In this document: one piece after another, positions 10,776 through 22,143 of the stretch
Layout: the number at the start of each line of letters is the position of its first letter
How positions within the stretch are numbered: the stretch's first letter is position 1
Origin: Nageia nagi
Taxonomy: Eukaryota > Pinophyta
Assembly (NCBI GenBank): GCA_050084985.1
Contig: JBITNC010000001.1
Location: forward strand, 60,574,001-60,638,000
DNA: 64,000 nt
Direction: 5' to 3'
Notes under the pieces: generated by a model
Told to the model about the DNA's origin: nothing
The model's input: only the letters and a program-made list of their open reading frames with translations
Database searches by the model: none
Program-made: the position numbers and the translations under genes

Positions 10776-12054
10776 CTCTTTATAAAAATATAACTAAAGC
10801 TTTATGTATGATCACTATTAAAGAGGATAAATAGTAATTCAATGAAGAAAATGATTAGATTAAGCAAATTATTTTTTATTTTCAAACTAGGAAATATCCT
10901 CAAGATCGGATAGATTTCAAAGAAGGAGATTCAAGTTGCATGACCTCAAGTTTATGATGATAAATGACCATCTGTATAGAAAAAACTTTAATCAAACCTT
11001 ATTAAGATGTGTGACTCATGATGAATCTCAGAGAATATTACATGAATTTCATTATCAATTCTCTAGTAGGCATTACAGTGGACCAACTACAATAGCAAAA
11101 TTATTACAAGCTAGATATTATTAGCCCACCATATTTTAAGATTCATTCAAGATTGTCCAAGAATGTGAAAAATGCACTAGATTTATGGAAAAGAGAAAAT
11201 AAGTTACCATGACTCTTAAACCTATGGTAGTTGAGGAACCCTTTCAACAATGGGTTATGGACTTCATTGGTATTATAAACCCAAATTCCTTGGTAGGCTA
11301 TAAATTCATTTTGACTATGATAGACTACTTCACTACATGGTCAAAAGCTATGTCGTGTAAGAATGCAAATCAAGAAGTAGTGATAGAAATGATTAAGATA
11401 ATAATCACTTGCTTTAAAATCCTACAAATTGTTATCTTAGATAACAATTGGGCATTTATTGGAGGTAACTTGTCAAATTTGTTATTAAATATGGGATATA
11501 TTAGTTATTCTATTCAAATTATTACTCATAAGGTAATGGGTTAACTAAATAAACTAATAAAAACTTAAGCTGAATCATCAAGAGAATAATTGAAGGGAAT
11601 TCTAGATAATGGAACACATAATTGGACTTTGCATCATGGGAAGATAGATTCAATATTAAATCAGTAATAAAACATCCCCATATGCACTGGTATATGGTAA
11701 AAGACCTATGTTGCCTATACACATTGAGTTACCAGCATTAAGATCCTACAAGAAATGGGAGGAATATAACTTTAAACCACTACAATCTAGGTATAATCAG
11801 ATCCTAAAATTGGAGGAAGATCAAAACAAAGCTTATGATTCATTTCAGCATCACCAACACATTGTTAAGAAATGGTTTGATAAAAAAAAAAAAGTCTTCT
11901 TGAGTGAAGTTTGAACCAGATAACATTGTTCTCAAATGGGATGAAGAAAGAGAAAATCCTAGAAGATACCAAAAATTTGATTCTCTTTGGAGCGGGCCTT
12001 ATATCATCACTCAAGCCATGTAGAGTAATATGTCATATTGTAAGACATTATCAA
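10776..12054 (+). pseudogene. Element I integrase pseudogene, interrupted by Copia I
   Basis: Integrase joins the DNA copy to the chromosome. An N-terminal zinc-finger remnant is seen (FHYQFSSRHYSGPTTIAKLL at about 11050, then CEKCTRF at about 11163). The core starts with QWVMDFIGIINPNSLVGYKF (11242), where the first catalytic D is kept. IVILDNNWAFIGG (about 11432) holds the second D, with N in place of the usual G. The third catalytic residue, E, is not readable. The C-terminal part (11710-12040) includes SLWSGPYIITQAM. Coding stops at 12054 where Copia I enters and resumes at 17743. Confidence 0.82.
12050..12054. repeat. Left target duplication of Copia I (ATCAA, decayed)
   Basis: ATCAA precedes Copia I and ATTGG follows it at 17743-17747. 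The three mismatches are all transitions (C/T, A/G, A/G), consistent with an original duplication such as ATCGG that decayed by deamination. The flanks are continuous integrase sequence, which supports the junctions. Confidence 0.6.
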
Positions 12055-12550
12055 TGAGAGAATTGAACTATAACATGAACAACTTTAAACTACCAAGATC
12101 ACATGAAAGCTCTCAATTCACATCTAACTATCACACAAAGTAATCTCACAAAGATAACACAAGATATAAGTGGTTCCTCCAATTAGGAGTACATCCACTA
12201 ACTAGATCTTTCTTCTTAACAAATATGAACTCTTACAATCCTCATAATCTTTTCCCCTAACCACTATCCTATAGCATAATTTTACTTCATAATTGGTGTG
12301 TGATCACAAAGAGAGAGCCTTCTATTTATAGGTTAAAATCCTTCTTTGGATCCCCCTTTTATCCACTGTACAAAAGCATAACATGCACATCCTTATACCC
12401 AAGGGGCATGCTCATGACATGAAGTGTAGGATAAATAACATTATCATATTTACTTAAATACTTAAGGTATCAAATGATACCTTTAAGTATTAGTGAACTT
12501 ACATAGAAGATTATTATAACCTTTACAATAATGCATTATACATTCCAACA
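12055..12550 (-). repeat. Copia I 3' LTR
   Basis: On the plus strand it runs from TGAGAGAATTG to ATTCCAACA, which on the minus strand gives TGTTGG...CA ends. It is colinear with 17251-17742 with scattered transitions. A promoter-like TATAAATAG box (minus strand) lies at about 12321-12330. The polypurine tract AAGGAGGAG (minus strand, 12551-12559) sits directly beside it. Confidence 0.92.
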
Positions 12551-12559
12551 CTCCTCCTT

Positions 12560-13200
12560 AATGCAATATTGGGATAGAGCAAATAAAAGAGAAGAAAGAG
12601 AGAATGTAAGAGAGTTCTCCTCCAAATAAATACAATAGAGATGAAAACTTTTTACATATTTATGAGTAAGGAAGATCTATTTGAGACTCACCACTTTGCC
12701 AAATACAATTATTAACCACAACTAGTTTCAATGTACATGAAGTAGTCATCCAACTGGAAGTCATGAAGAGTCTCCAAGAGCTTGCATACCTGAGATAAGT
12801 AACCTACAATCTCAAAGGAACTTGCAAGTCAAAAGTAGCTCAAATAACAAGATTAGTTAGATGAAACATATTCATATCAATAAGAATATATGAATCACAC
12901 AAATTCCATAGTGAACTGATAAATGGTGCACTATAAGTCATTATGAAAATGCCATGACAAAAACTTATAGTCACCTACTATATATAAAAATTGTGTTGAT
13001 TATTATTACAAAATTAAGTATGCACATATGAGTTCCTCATATATGGATAACTAAATAGTGCTATATTGGCCAACCTTTTGCTTTAAAAATTTATACAAGT
13101 TCCTCACATAGAGTGAACTTACCACAAAGGTGTACAATAAAATCAATACTATATAGCATAAAATCCTCCTAAAGATGAAATTGTCATTACAAACATGAAT
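12560..13200 (-). other. Copia I 3' untranslated region
   Basis: This lies between the stop of the RNase H frame and the polypurine tract. No coding is visible. The corresponding region of Copia II (55716-56453) aligns, including a CATATGTGAGGAACTC segment present once here and twice there. Confidence 0.7.
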
Positions 13201-13840
13201 TTAGCATAAGAATTCAAATTCACTCCCCCTTGAGGGCAACTTCACCAACTTGATAGAATTCCTAAGCTTACATAACTGAGCTTCTAGGAGGGGCTTGATG
13301 AACAAATCAGCAAAGCTTAAGGTGGATGGACAATACTCTAAGTGTATGATGCCATCAAGAACCTTCTCCTTGATAAAATGGGCATGGATTTTCACATGTT
13401 TTTTTCTCTGATAGAACATAAAGTCTTAGCCAAAGAAATAGTTGATTGATTATCTAAAGAAATCAAAGATGAGCCACCTTGCTTATACCCAATTTTTTTT
13501 TATAAGATGTCTTAGCCAAATAGCTTCCTAGGTTGTAACAAACATGGCTCGATATTTAGCTTCTATGGTTGAAAGAGAAATAGTAGGCTACTTCTTAGAA
13601 GATCAAGAGATAGCACCTAAACCAATGGTAAACACATATGCTAAGGTTGATTTCATATCATCTCTATCTCCTCCATAGTGAGAATCTAATAATCTAGAGA
13701 GAATAAATGAGGGCAACTTAGAATACTTGAGAGCAAGATATTTATTCCCTGTAACATACCTCAAGATTTGCTTAATAACATTAATATGCTCAACATAAGG
13801 TTTTTTCTTGAATCATGCCATTAGATTCACTGCAAAGGCA
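13201..13840 (-). pseudogene. Copia I RNase H pseudogene
   Basis: This is the C-terminal domain of the copia polyprotein, which removes the RNA template. Reading the minus strand, ISLSTIEAKYRAM holds the catalytic E, and HFIKEKVLDGIIHLEYCPS with FADLFIKPL forms the typical C-terminal block (LADIFTKPL in many relatives). The frame ends at 13201. A stop and frame slips lie upstream near 13550-13600. The last 72 codons are open. Confidence 0.85.
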
Positions 13841-14720
13841 ATATCTATCTTGCATATAGTCAAATATAAAATACTACCAATTAATTATGTATAAATTGTA
13901 GCATTAGCTAAATGAGAGTTAGAGCTTAGAGAAATAGTGATTCTAGGAGAGACTAGGATCATAGCATATTTACACTTCTCCATTCCAAACTTTTGCAAGA
14001 TGTATGATATATAATTAGATTAATTTAAATACATATAATCTTTGTATTGATACACTTACATTCTAAGATAGTAGTGCAAGAGACTAAGATTAGTCATTTC
14101 AAATGTTGCCTTAAGTTTGGATATGCACTCTTGAATGATTTTATCATTGTTCCTAGTTATGAAATGATCATCCATATAAAGGAGAATTAATACCACATCT
14201 TTTCCTTGATTAAGCACATATAATCGATGTCAAAAAAGCACTTGGAGAATCTAATGTCTACAAAGTACCCTAAAATATTCTTATAGTAGGCTGTAGGTGC
14301 TTGCTTAAGTCCATATAATGACTTCTTTAGCTTGCACACAAAGGACTCTTTATCTTTCATAATAAATCCTTCTAGTTGATTCATGAAGATTTCCACATCT
14401 AATTCACTATTGAGAAATGCACTTTTAACATTAAATTGAAAAACTTTTCATCTTTGAGCTGCAAAAAGAGTAAGGATAATATTCACAACTAGGCATCTTT
14501 GCCATAGGAGCAAAGGTTTTCTCATAATCTACATTATATTTCTAAGAAAAGCCTTTAGCTACTACCCTTGCCTTATATTTCTCAAAATCTCTAATTGAAT
14601 TGAACTTAACTTTATAGATCCACTTATTGCCAATCACATCCTTCTCATTGGGATAAGAAACCAAGTCTTGAGTTTTATTTTTCATAAGTGCCTCATACTC
14701 CACTTTCATGGCTTCCATCC
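13841..14720 (-). pseudogene. pol: Copia I reverse transcriptase pseudogene
   Basis: Copia RT blocks are readable on the minus strand: DVIGNKWIYKVKFNSI (about 14630), KARVVAKGFS, QLEGFIMKDKESFVCKLKKS followed by LYGLKQAPTAYYKN (14370-14270), and the catalytic YMDD at 14178-14167. TFEMTNLSLLHYYL comes after it. Stops are scattered throughout. The catalytic box itself is intact, unlike Copia II, which has YVDN. Confidence 0.87.
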
Positions 14721-15890
14721 AACACTTATGCTTTGAAGCTTATTTGAAGGTTGGGGCTTATTATCAATATTGGAGAATAAGGATTTGTTCAAGGTTATGC
14801 TCCTTGTTATCCTTTGAGTTGGAGAGTTTTGTTCCTAAGGTGACTTATCTACATCAATCTAACCAGCTAAGTGCAACTAAAGAGTCCTTTATATTATCAA
14901 CATTCTCATTAGAAGCAAATTCATTAGGAATTTCATTAAACTTTACATCCCTTGAAATGAACACTGCTTTATAGGATGGAGAGTAGAGTTTGTAGCCTCT
15001 ATGCTAATTGTCATAACCCATAAAGATGTATTTTTTAGCTCTTTTGTCCAACTTATTCCTTTTCTCAGAAATAATGTAGGAGAAAACTTCACAACCAAAC
15101 ACCCTAAGGTATGAAATTTTAGATTTTCTTACTAACCATGTCCTAAAAGGAGTTTTACTCTAAATGGATTTTGTGGGACACTTATTCAAGGTGTAAATAG
15201 TAGTGCTCATAGCTTCACCCCATAAGAAACTAGAAAGATTACCCAACATGCATCTAGCCATTTCCATAATTATTTTATTTTTCCTTTCAGTAACACAATT
15301 CTGCTAAAGAGTATAAGGAATCGTAAACTACCTCTTGATCCCATACTTAGCATAATAGTCATTGAACTTATTACTATTATATTCTACTCTATTATTTGAT
15401 CTCAACATCTTGATGGTAACATTAGGTTGATTCTTAACAAAGGCCTTAAAAACCTTAAAACTCTTAAAGGTTTGATCCTTATGCTCAAGTAGATACCCAA
15501 AGGTCATCCTACTAAAATCATCAATGAAATCAAGACTTAAGATGCTCCTCCAAGTGATTTAGTATGAAATGGACCCATCAAATCTGAATGCACAAGTTGA
15601 AGAAGTTGAGATGCTCTTGTTACCTTATCTTTTCCAAACTTTTGTCTATGCATTTTACCAAGAATGCACTTCTCGCATAGACCAACTGAAGGAGAAATTG
15701 AAAGCAAACTTTCCATAAGTTCTTGGTCTTTCATGACTTGAATACTCTTGTAGTTAAGGTTTTCTAAATTATGGTGCCAAAGATTTTCTCTAGAACACAT
15801 ACTAGAAGCAAGACACATCTTTGATGGAACTTGATCCATGATATAGAGGTTATCTTTCATAGATCTTTTAACCAAAGTGGAAAGTCCTTT
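14721..15890 (-). pseudogene. Copia I integrase pseudogene
   Basis: On the minus strand the GAG-pre-integrase block reads NLWHHNLENLNYKSIQVM (about 15790), followed by LCEKCILGKMHRQKF, so the H-H-C-C zinc-binding pattern is kept. The core begins LVHSDLMGPF with the first catalytic D. The second motif reads LRSNNRVEY where a DNG-type motif is normal, so that D is lost. The third is VTERKNKIIMEMA with E kept. The first 112 codons (15875-15537) are open and later parts are broken. Confidence 0.87.
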
Positions 15891-16190
15891 CTAAATGCAC
15901 CAATATTGAGAGTCAAACTCAAAAGAGTACCCTTTTCTAGTAACTTGGATCATGGAGAGAAGGTTCATCCTTAACTTAGGAACATAAATAACATTTTCAA
16001 GAACCTTTCTATGAATCAACACATTTCCAATTCCTTGGACTTCAAGGGTAGATTTATCACCTATCATAACTACAACTTTTCTATACTTGTGAAAGTTTTC
16101 AAACTTTTCCTTTTCAAAGAATGGGTGATTAGTGCAACCAGAATCAACAATCCAATCAAATAAAAAAGAACAAGACATGGAGTAGAGCAT
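15891..16190 (-). pseudogene. Copia I protease pseudogene
   Basis: This is an aspartic protease of the copia polyprotein. The active site WIVDSGCTNH at about 16153-16124 is intact. KVVVMIGDKSTLEVQGIGNV and NVIYVPKLRMNLLSM follow, typical of the family. About 99 codons are open on the minus strand, which makes this one of the best-preserved protein segments in the window. A stop separates it from integrase. Confidence 0.88.
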
Positions 16191-17156
16191 CGTAGCAAAA
16201 ATAGCATGAATATTCTTCTTTCCTTTGTAGTTCTTTACATTTTTATTTCCTTTGTATTTTTCTTCTCTTTTCTTTTTGTAGAAATCAACTTCTTTATGAC
16301 CTTAGATGCCATAATAGTTACAATTACCATCAAAATTTTCCTTAGGATAAGGATTATTTGCTTTGTCTTTTCCATCTTTTTTTCTTGAAATGGTTGTTGT
16401 TACCATTGTTTCTTGCTATTGTTGTTGTTTCTATTATTTCAATTGTTGTTCCTTTTATTTTCATTATTGTTCCTATTGTTGCTATTGTATCCATTGCCTC
16501 TTTTCTCAAACCTTTTGGAGGAAGAAGGATAAGATTTATTTTGATGGTTAACATCTTCTTGAAAGGAGTTTTGGTTGCTCCAAGAGCAACATTATTATTC
16601 TTAGGAGAAGAAATCAACACCTTATTGTTAAAGGTTTCCTCATGCTTCAAAAGGTGCCTAAAAAGGTTCTCAAGGGAGAATATTTCTTCATCATAAAGCC
16701 TTATTTCCATATTTATTACAAAGTTTCTAAACTTTAAAGAAAGTCTTTGAAGAATGATGAAGATCGTGAACTCATCATTGATCCAATTACACTCAAAGCA
16801 ATAGGTTGAGTCCTTAGGTCAATGATTTTGTTCAAGTAGATGGAAACATTTTCATCTTCCCCTTGATAAGATTGAAGCAATTTTTAGAGAATGTTAAATC
16901 TTATTGAAAAGTTTGAACCAAGGTAGATTTGCTTAAGCTTATCCCAAGCTTCCTTTATCAAGGTTGAAGATGAAATCATCAGGAGCACATCATTTGAAAT
17001 TCAACGGTAAATCATCAAGGTTGCCAACTCATTCTTTGTATTGTAAGCCTCTAGTGCCTTCTCATTTGTAGGAGGTACAAGGTTCTCATTCACTATTTAC
17101 CAAGGTTTCCTTACATACAATTCGAGAATATATTTGGGTAAAAAGGATTCTCCCAT
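16191..17156 (-). pseudogene. gag: Copia I gag pseudogene
   Basis: An ATG on the minus strand at 17156 begins MGESFLPKYIL. ALEAYNTKNELATLMI, AWDKLKQIYLGSN and LNKIIDLRTQPIAF follow, matching the copia capsid (UBN2/gag-polypeptide) family. EEIFSLENLFRHLLKHEETF is open (16710-16354). The zinc knuckle reads C-N-Y-Y-G-I-stop-G-H-x4-F, so two cysteines are lost. Large plus-strand ORFs at 16206-16696 are shadows of this gene. Confidence 0.85.
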
Positions 17157-17236
17157 TTTCTTGTTTTAGGTTTACCTCAACAAAAGAGTGTAGGTTGAGG
17201 AATGAAGACCTCCAAGAAGAAGATCCTTCACACCAA

Positions 17237-17248
17237 GCTTTGATATCA
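17237..17248 (-). other. Copia I primer binding site (decayed)
   Basis: The minus strand reads TGATATCAAAGC, two bases after the LTR end (...TCTCA, TT, then the site). The standard initiator tRNA-Met site is TGGTATCAGAGC, so both changes are G-to-A. The Copia II copy at 49173 is intact. Confidence 0.85.
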
Positions 17249-17250
17249 AA

Positions 17251-17742
17251 TGAGAGAATTGAACTATAATATAAACAACTTTAAACTACCAAGATCACAT
17301 GAAAGCTCTCAATTCAAATCTAACTATCACACAAAGTAATCTCACAAAGATAACACAAGATGTAAGTGGTTCCTCCAACTAGGAGTACATCCACTAACTA
17401 GATCTCTCTTCTTAACAAATATTAACTCTTACAATCCTCTTACTCTTTTCTCCTAACCATTATCTTACTGCATAACTTTAATCCATAATTATTTATGTCA
17501 TAAAGAGGAGCTCTATTATAGGCTAAAGTCCCTCTTTGGACCACCCTTTTATCCAATATACAAAAGCATGACATGCACATCTTGATACCCAAGGGGCATG
17601 CTCATGAGATGGAGTGTAGGATAAGTAACATTATCATATTCACTTAAATACTTAAGGTACCAAATGATACCCTTAAGTATTAGTGAACTTACATAGAATA
17701 TTATTACATAACCTTTACAGTAATGCATTATACATTCCAACA
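17251..17742 (-). repeat. Copia I 5' LTR
   Basis: This is colinear with 12055-12550. On the minus strand it begins TGTTGGAATGTATAATGC at 17742 and ends ...CTCTCA at 17251. Its TATA box is partly decayed (CTATAATAG on the minus strand) compared with the 3' copy. Confidence 0.92.
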
Positions 17743-17811
17743 ATTGGGTCTCGAGAATTACCTATTCCTATTAATGGGATTTATTTGAAATATTATCAGG
17801 TGACAAAGTGA
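17743..17811 (+). pseudogene. Element I integrase C-terminal end (right of Copia I)
   Basis: This piece resumes the element I integrase tail: LGSRELPIPINGIYLKYYQ then VTK and a TGA stop at 17809-17811. The 'pipiNG-x-x-LK-x-Y' ending is typical of Ty3 polyproteins. With 12040-12054 on the far side it shows that Copia I split one coding region. Confidence 0.82.
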
Positions 17812-18306
17812 TTTTGTAACACCTATTGGACATTGTATAGTGTAAATACTTTCAAAAACAATTACATCTTCTAGGCATAATTACCCAAAAGTAGGTATTC
17901 ATTAATGCTCAGTATTAATTTGGCATGATCTAGGGTTAATGCTAGTGCACTGCTTGATCGTCAACTGAATAGGGTAGCATTTAAGGAAAGATTTCCTTAG
18001 ATTTCATAAACTATTGCATAGGTACCATAAATTAAGTTTGATATGCTCTAAGCTGACTCATCCAACTTATGCCAGCTAAATCCATACAATGCATGGATCT
18101 CGATATCCCTCAACATTAATTTCCATTAATAGAAGTCTCACAAACCATAGATGAATAAAACTTCTTGCATACCCTCTAACTCAACACTTAGCCATTTTCA
18201 AGCATACAAGTTTTTAGAGCATTTAGAGCTTACAGATCCCAAAGTTGAGTAGAGTGAGAATATAGAGAGTTGCAAGAGCTTGCATAGTGTTATTATAGTC
18301 TCAAAT
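17812..18306 (+). other. Spacer between pol and extra ORF of element I
   Basis: No coding is visible in about 500 bases. It could contain a leader or splice acceptor for the downstream ORF, as in elements that express extra genes from spliced RNA, but no site was confirmed. Confidence 0.4.
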
Positions 18307-21300
18307 GCAAACTAGAGGTTCTAAAAAGAGTGCTGACACCATGGCAACTTTGCAATCTTTATTTGTAGCTAAAATAAAGCAAGTCAATACTAACCTAATA
18401 GCCATGTAAGAAGAGTATCTATAGAATACTCTAGGAGTAAAATGGACTGAGATGAGAGTAATGAATCATATTGATACATGGAGAGTCAACCCTAATCATA
18501 TTATTCTACAACATGTGACACTTGAAGTTGCTAGAAAAGGGAAATCACTAGCACATTCAAAGAAGGATTCATGATTGACTAGGGCCTAGCCTATTATGTG
18601 CCCTATGAGCCATTTACTTGCCTTAAGTTGTTGTATTTTATGGCATAAAGACATGAATAGTAGGGTTATCAGATAAGAATGTTTGAAAACCCAAAGGAGG
18701 GAGATGATTCGAAGCCAAATTTTGAAGCAACATTGGACTACTCTTCTAACTCTATTGTCCAAGCATTTGCTATTCCAACTGACTGGACCTTCCATGTAAA
18801 AAAATAAATTAATTTAAAAAGAGAGAAGAATGAATTCTATGCTAATAAAGAAGAGATGATAAACTAGATATGCGAGAGATATCAAGATCATAGAATGACA
18901 TAACTATTCTCAAGCTATGAGATAGAAAAGTGTTGCAGGAATTGGCAATTATTCTAAGGAAGAAAACCTAAATTGAAGTAGATGAATCCATGGTACATAT
19001 GGTTTATAATATCATAGAGTCTCATATTTGCTATTACTTCTCAAATTTCATTGTTAATGAAATAAAGAGATATCTATTTAAACTTGAAAAATTAGACTTC
19101 AGACATTCTTCATATCTATGGTGGCTCTTTGCCCATCAAAATACTAACAAACTTGTAGAGGTGGGGTTGCCATTTCATCCAGTGAATCTTAATGTTAAAC
19201 TAGTGCCAATTTACTTGATAGTGCTAGTTTTGAGTAAATTTTATGGATTGTATTATGAGTTCATGAATAGATTCTATGCAATAATAGTGCAAATTTTGAT
19301 TAGAAGACTCCCTAGTAGACTATGTAAAAGTGCAATATGGGAGCTACAAGGAGGAAATAAAGTTGATGAATGGTACTTCCTAAAACATTGCACTATGATA
19401 ATGAGGTTAGGTATTTTGAAAACCCCTTTTTCTTACCCAAGTATGTAACCCCTCAGTTGTATTCAATAGAGATAGGAAGGCAAATTTATGCCATAGAGAC
19501 CAAGTATGGGTTTGGGGGTAGTTTTAAATCTATTGTAGATATATCAACTTTACTAAAAATTTCATTCTTTTAGAAGTAGGTTGTAAAGATAGCATAATAT
19601 AATTCCTTGTATAGAATTTCAAATTAGATATGGTAGAAGTTCCATGGATGTATGACCCTTCAAGAGAAATGATCAAAGTAATAAGGTCAGTTAAGAAGCG
19701 TCCAACCTTTGCCCATGAGTATAGACCTCATGTGGAATATTTTGTAAATAAAATTAAGTAAAAAGAAAAAATGTACCTTGAGTGGGAATTCATGCCTCTG
19801 AACAAGGCTTGCATGGCCCTTGAGGGGATAAAGAAATACAGTAAATGGGAAAATAAGTGGCATGATTTTGCCCTCAACCTAGAATTCCTTATGTAGTTAA
19901 CAAGTTTTGGGTGGGGCCCCAATAAAATCCATTATTTTACAAAATTTAGATTTGAGTATACAACAAAGATTCATTCCATTAAGAGTGAATTATTTGAAAA
20001 ATTAAAATATGATAAGTTTTGGGAGGCTAAATATGCTAAAGACCCTTTATCAAAAGTAGGCCAGCCTCTTCCTTCACATTTTCAAGGAAAATCTATTACA
20101 GGGATGAGGTGAGCACAAATTGGATAGCCATCTAGCTCATTAGAGCCTACAAATAAGGGAGAACATAATCCAATAGATACTACCACCACTTCCCATGAGT
20201 CTTATCTAAAAAAGAGAAGAAGAATTCAAACGATTTACAAGAGATAAAAAACCCTAAACAAGGATGAAAAACCTATTAAAAAGCCCCACACCACTTAGCC
20301 ATGATCATAAACAACTACACCTCCACCTCACAAAATCATAGAAGAAACATTAGAGGTTGTGGCAAAAGAGGTAGAAATTTTTGATACAAAAGAATTATGA
20401 GAACCTCAAGATGCAGACTTTGGTGCCCAACAAGAAGTCTTAGTACAAGAATAAACCCAAGAAAAGGAATGCATGCAAGTTCAACAAGGTGGGGGGAATG
20501 TACTTACAGCTAGTAGATCTACAGTAGTTAAACTTAGAGGTGGACCAAGTGATCATGGTGATGATGATGATGAATCTGAGAAGAAAAGAGACTTTGACCC
20601 AATGGATAAAAATGATGATGATGATAGGGTCATGGAGGAGGCAAAGGAAGATATAAAAATTCAAGATCCTACACCTCCAAAGCAATTAGAACCTACACAA
20701 TAGGTCATGGCATCTACCTTAGGTGTAATTATTCCTTCCCATTATTTAATTCCTATAGACTCCTAGGAGGAGATTAAATCCATTTTTTCTAGACAAATTA
20801 TAGAGCCCATTGATTGGGAAAATTTTGTTAATAAGCCTTCTATGCTTCTTGAGCAGGAGTGAAGAATTTTGAGTAAAATGACAAACATATGAGATATTAA
20901 AATAGCATAGATGTCTTTCAAATAAGGACAACTAGATTCTATTCCCACGATAATAATTGATGTAAATATGCAAAGTGCTCTGGCAATTGACCAGTTCAGA
21001 TTCTTTGAAAATACTTCAAGGGTAGTTGGTAAAATTCTTTAGGCAATGAAGACTAAGATAGAGAAAATAAAAAAAAAAAATAGATCAATTTAAGAAAGAC
21101 TACCCCTTAAAGACAAAATAATGGTTGGGTTGCAAAATAAAAATAAAGATTTGATTACAAAGCTTGATAAACAAAAATTAAAATTTTAAAAGAGCTTAAC
21201 AACAACAAAGGCTAAGTTAGATGGTACTAATCAAATAATACAAGATCTTAAAGCTTAGGTTATAGTCATAGATGATCAAAAGGTCAAGCAAGTTGAGGTC

Positions 21301-21540
21301 AAGCTACAAAATATCATTGCTACTAATAAAGTAATATTTGATGATAATTCAAAATTATTGCTGCTTATAAAAGATTTTAGAAAATCCTTGGTGGAGCAAG
21401 TTGGAGATATAATGGTGATATTATCACACTTGCATCTATTAAAGTAACAAGAACTCCAAGCAATCAAGTAATTCAACACACAAATTGCTCTCCATCAGCT
21501 GGCTCTAGATATTTTAAGGTCAATTTTAGAGAAAATGTAG
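18307..21540 (+). pseudogene. Extra sense ORF downstream of integrase in element I (unknown function)
   Basis: An ATG at 18307 begins MQTRGSKKSADTMATL in a frame that can be followed, with several stops and slips, for over 3 kb. Readable parts include FRHSSYLWWLFAHQN (about 19100), YDNEVRYFENPFFLPKYV (about 19395), PTFAHEYRPHVEYFVNKIK (about 19710) and GWGPNKIHYFTKFRF (about 19910). A K/P-rich tail is followed by an acidic run with DHGDDDDESEKK and DKNDDDDR (20550-20640). From 21100 a lysine-rich, probably coiled-coil segment (VKLQNIIATNKVIFDD) continues. No known enzyme motif, signal peptide or membrane span is seen. Env-like genes occupy this position in some Ty3 elements, but nothing here shows an envelope. 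Confidence 0.6.
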
Positions 21541-22143
21541 AGCTAGTTAAGATTCCTAATTAAGAAGGATATAGCAGCCATTACTCCCAAACCAAGATAA
21601 TTGTATTTAAGAAGGATTTGGGATATATGTGAACTCCAAAATTTGGTGTTCAATATGGATATTGGTAAGCACCAACTCATAATAGAGCTAGGATTCATTA
21701 ATAGATTCTTTAATTCTTTGATTGAGATGAAAGCTCCCAAATTATGGGAAGAACAGAATGTATAAGGTAGTGCTACCAGTTGGGTAGCCAATACCATTCA
21801 ATTCCTTGAGTAGTCCTTTTTGAGAAGCAAATCTCATATTTACAATAAATAAATGACCTTATTTAAGAGGCAATTATAAGGATCTTGCACATTGGGAGGT
21901 TAGTGAATGTTTTGATAGGCCTTAGATTAGATACTATAAAGATTCATGCATCCCCTATTCTATCACAAATTGATTGTCAAGATCGTAAGGATTTAAATAA
22001 GAAGATGAACCCATTCCTCCTAGTAGAGCTAATTCCACCATATGATACCCCTACCAGATGTATATCTAAACAAGCTACTAAAAGCAACAAGTAGTGAGTC
22101 CTATTCTCTAGCAGGTGGAGATCCCAAAGACCTGCCAGAAGAT
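21541..22143 (+). pseudogene. Tail of extra ORF and 3' untranslated region of element I
   Basis: Weak coding continues (IIELGFINRFFNSLIEMKAPKLWEEQN at about 21680-21760, given here only as the family-like segment) and then ends. The bases before the 3' LTR read CCAGAAGAT, a poor polypurine tract. ORFs on either strand near 21.9-22.1 kb are not supported by similarity. Confidence 0.4.

Larger units (their letters stand above)
12055..17742 (-). mobile_element. Copia I: Ty1/copia retrotransposon nested in element I
   Basis: The element lies on the minus strand with LTRs at 12055-12550 (3') and 17251-17742 (5'). Minus-strand order is 5' LTR, primer-binding site, gag, protease, integrase, RT, RNase H, polypurine tract and 3' LTR, the standard copia order. 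It belongs to the same family as Copia II at 48670-56963: the LTRs align and proteins share long identical stretches. It lacks the ~2.6-kb leader segment of Copia II. Multiple stops make it inactive. Confidence 0.93.

Noticed and set aside
16206-16696. Overlapping plus-strand ORFs of 60-112 codons
   Set aside because: They are antisense shadows of Copia I gag; repeated V, I and F come from reading the Asn/Lys-rich Gag backwards.
18990-19448. 152-codon ORF as an independent gene
   Set aside because: It is the upstream part, in mixed frames, of the element I extra ORF that starts at 18307. The next frame (19370-19573) continues the more convincing protein.
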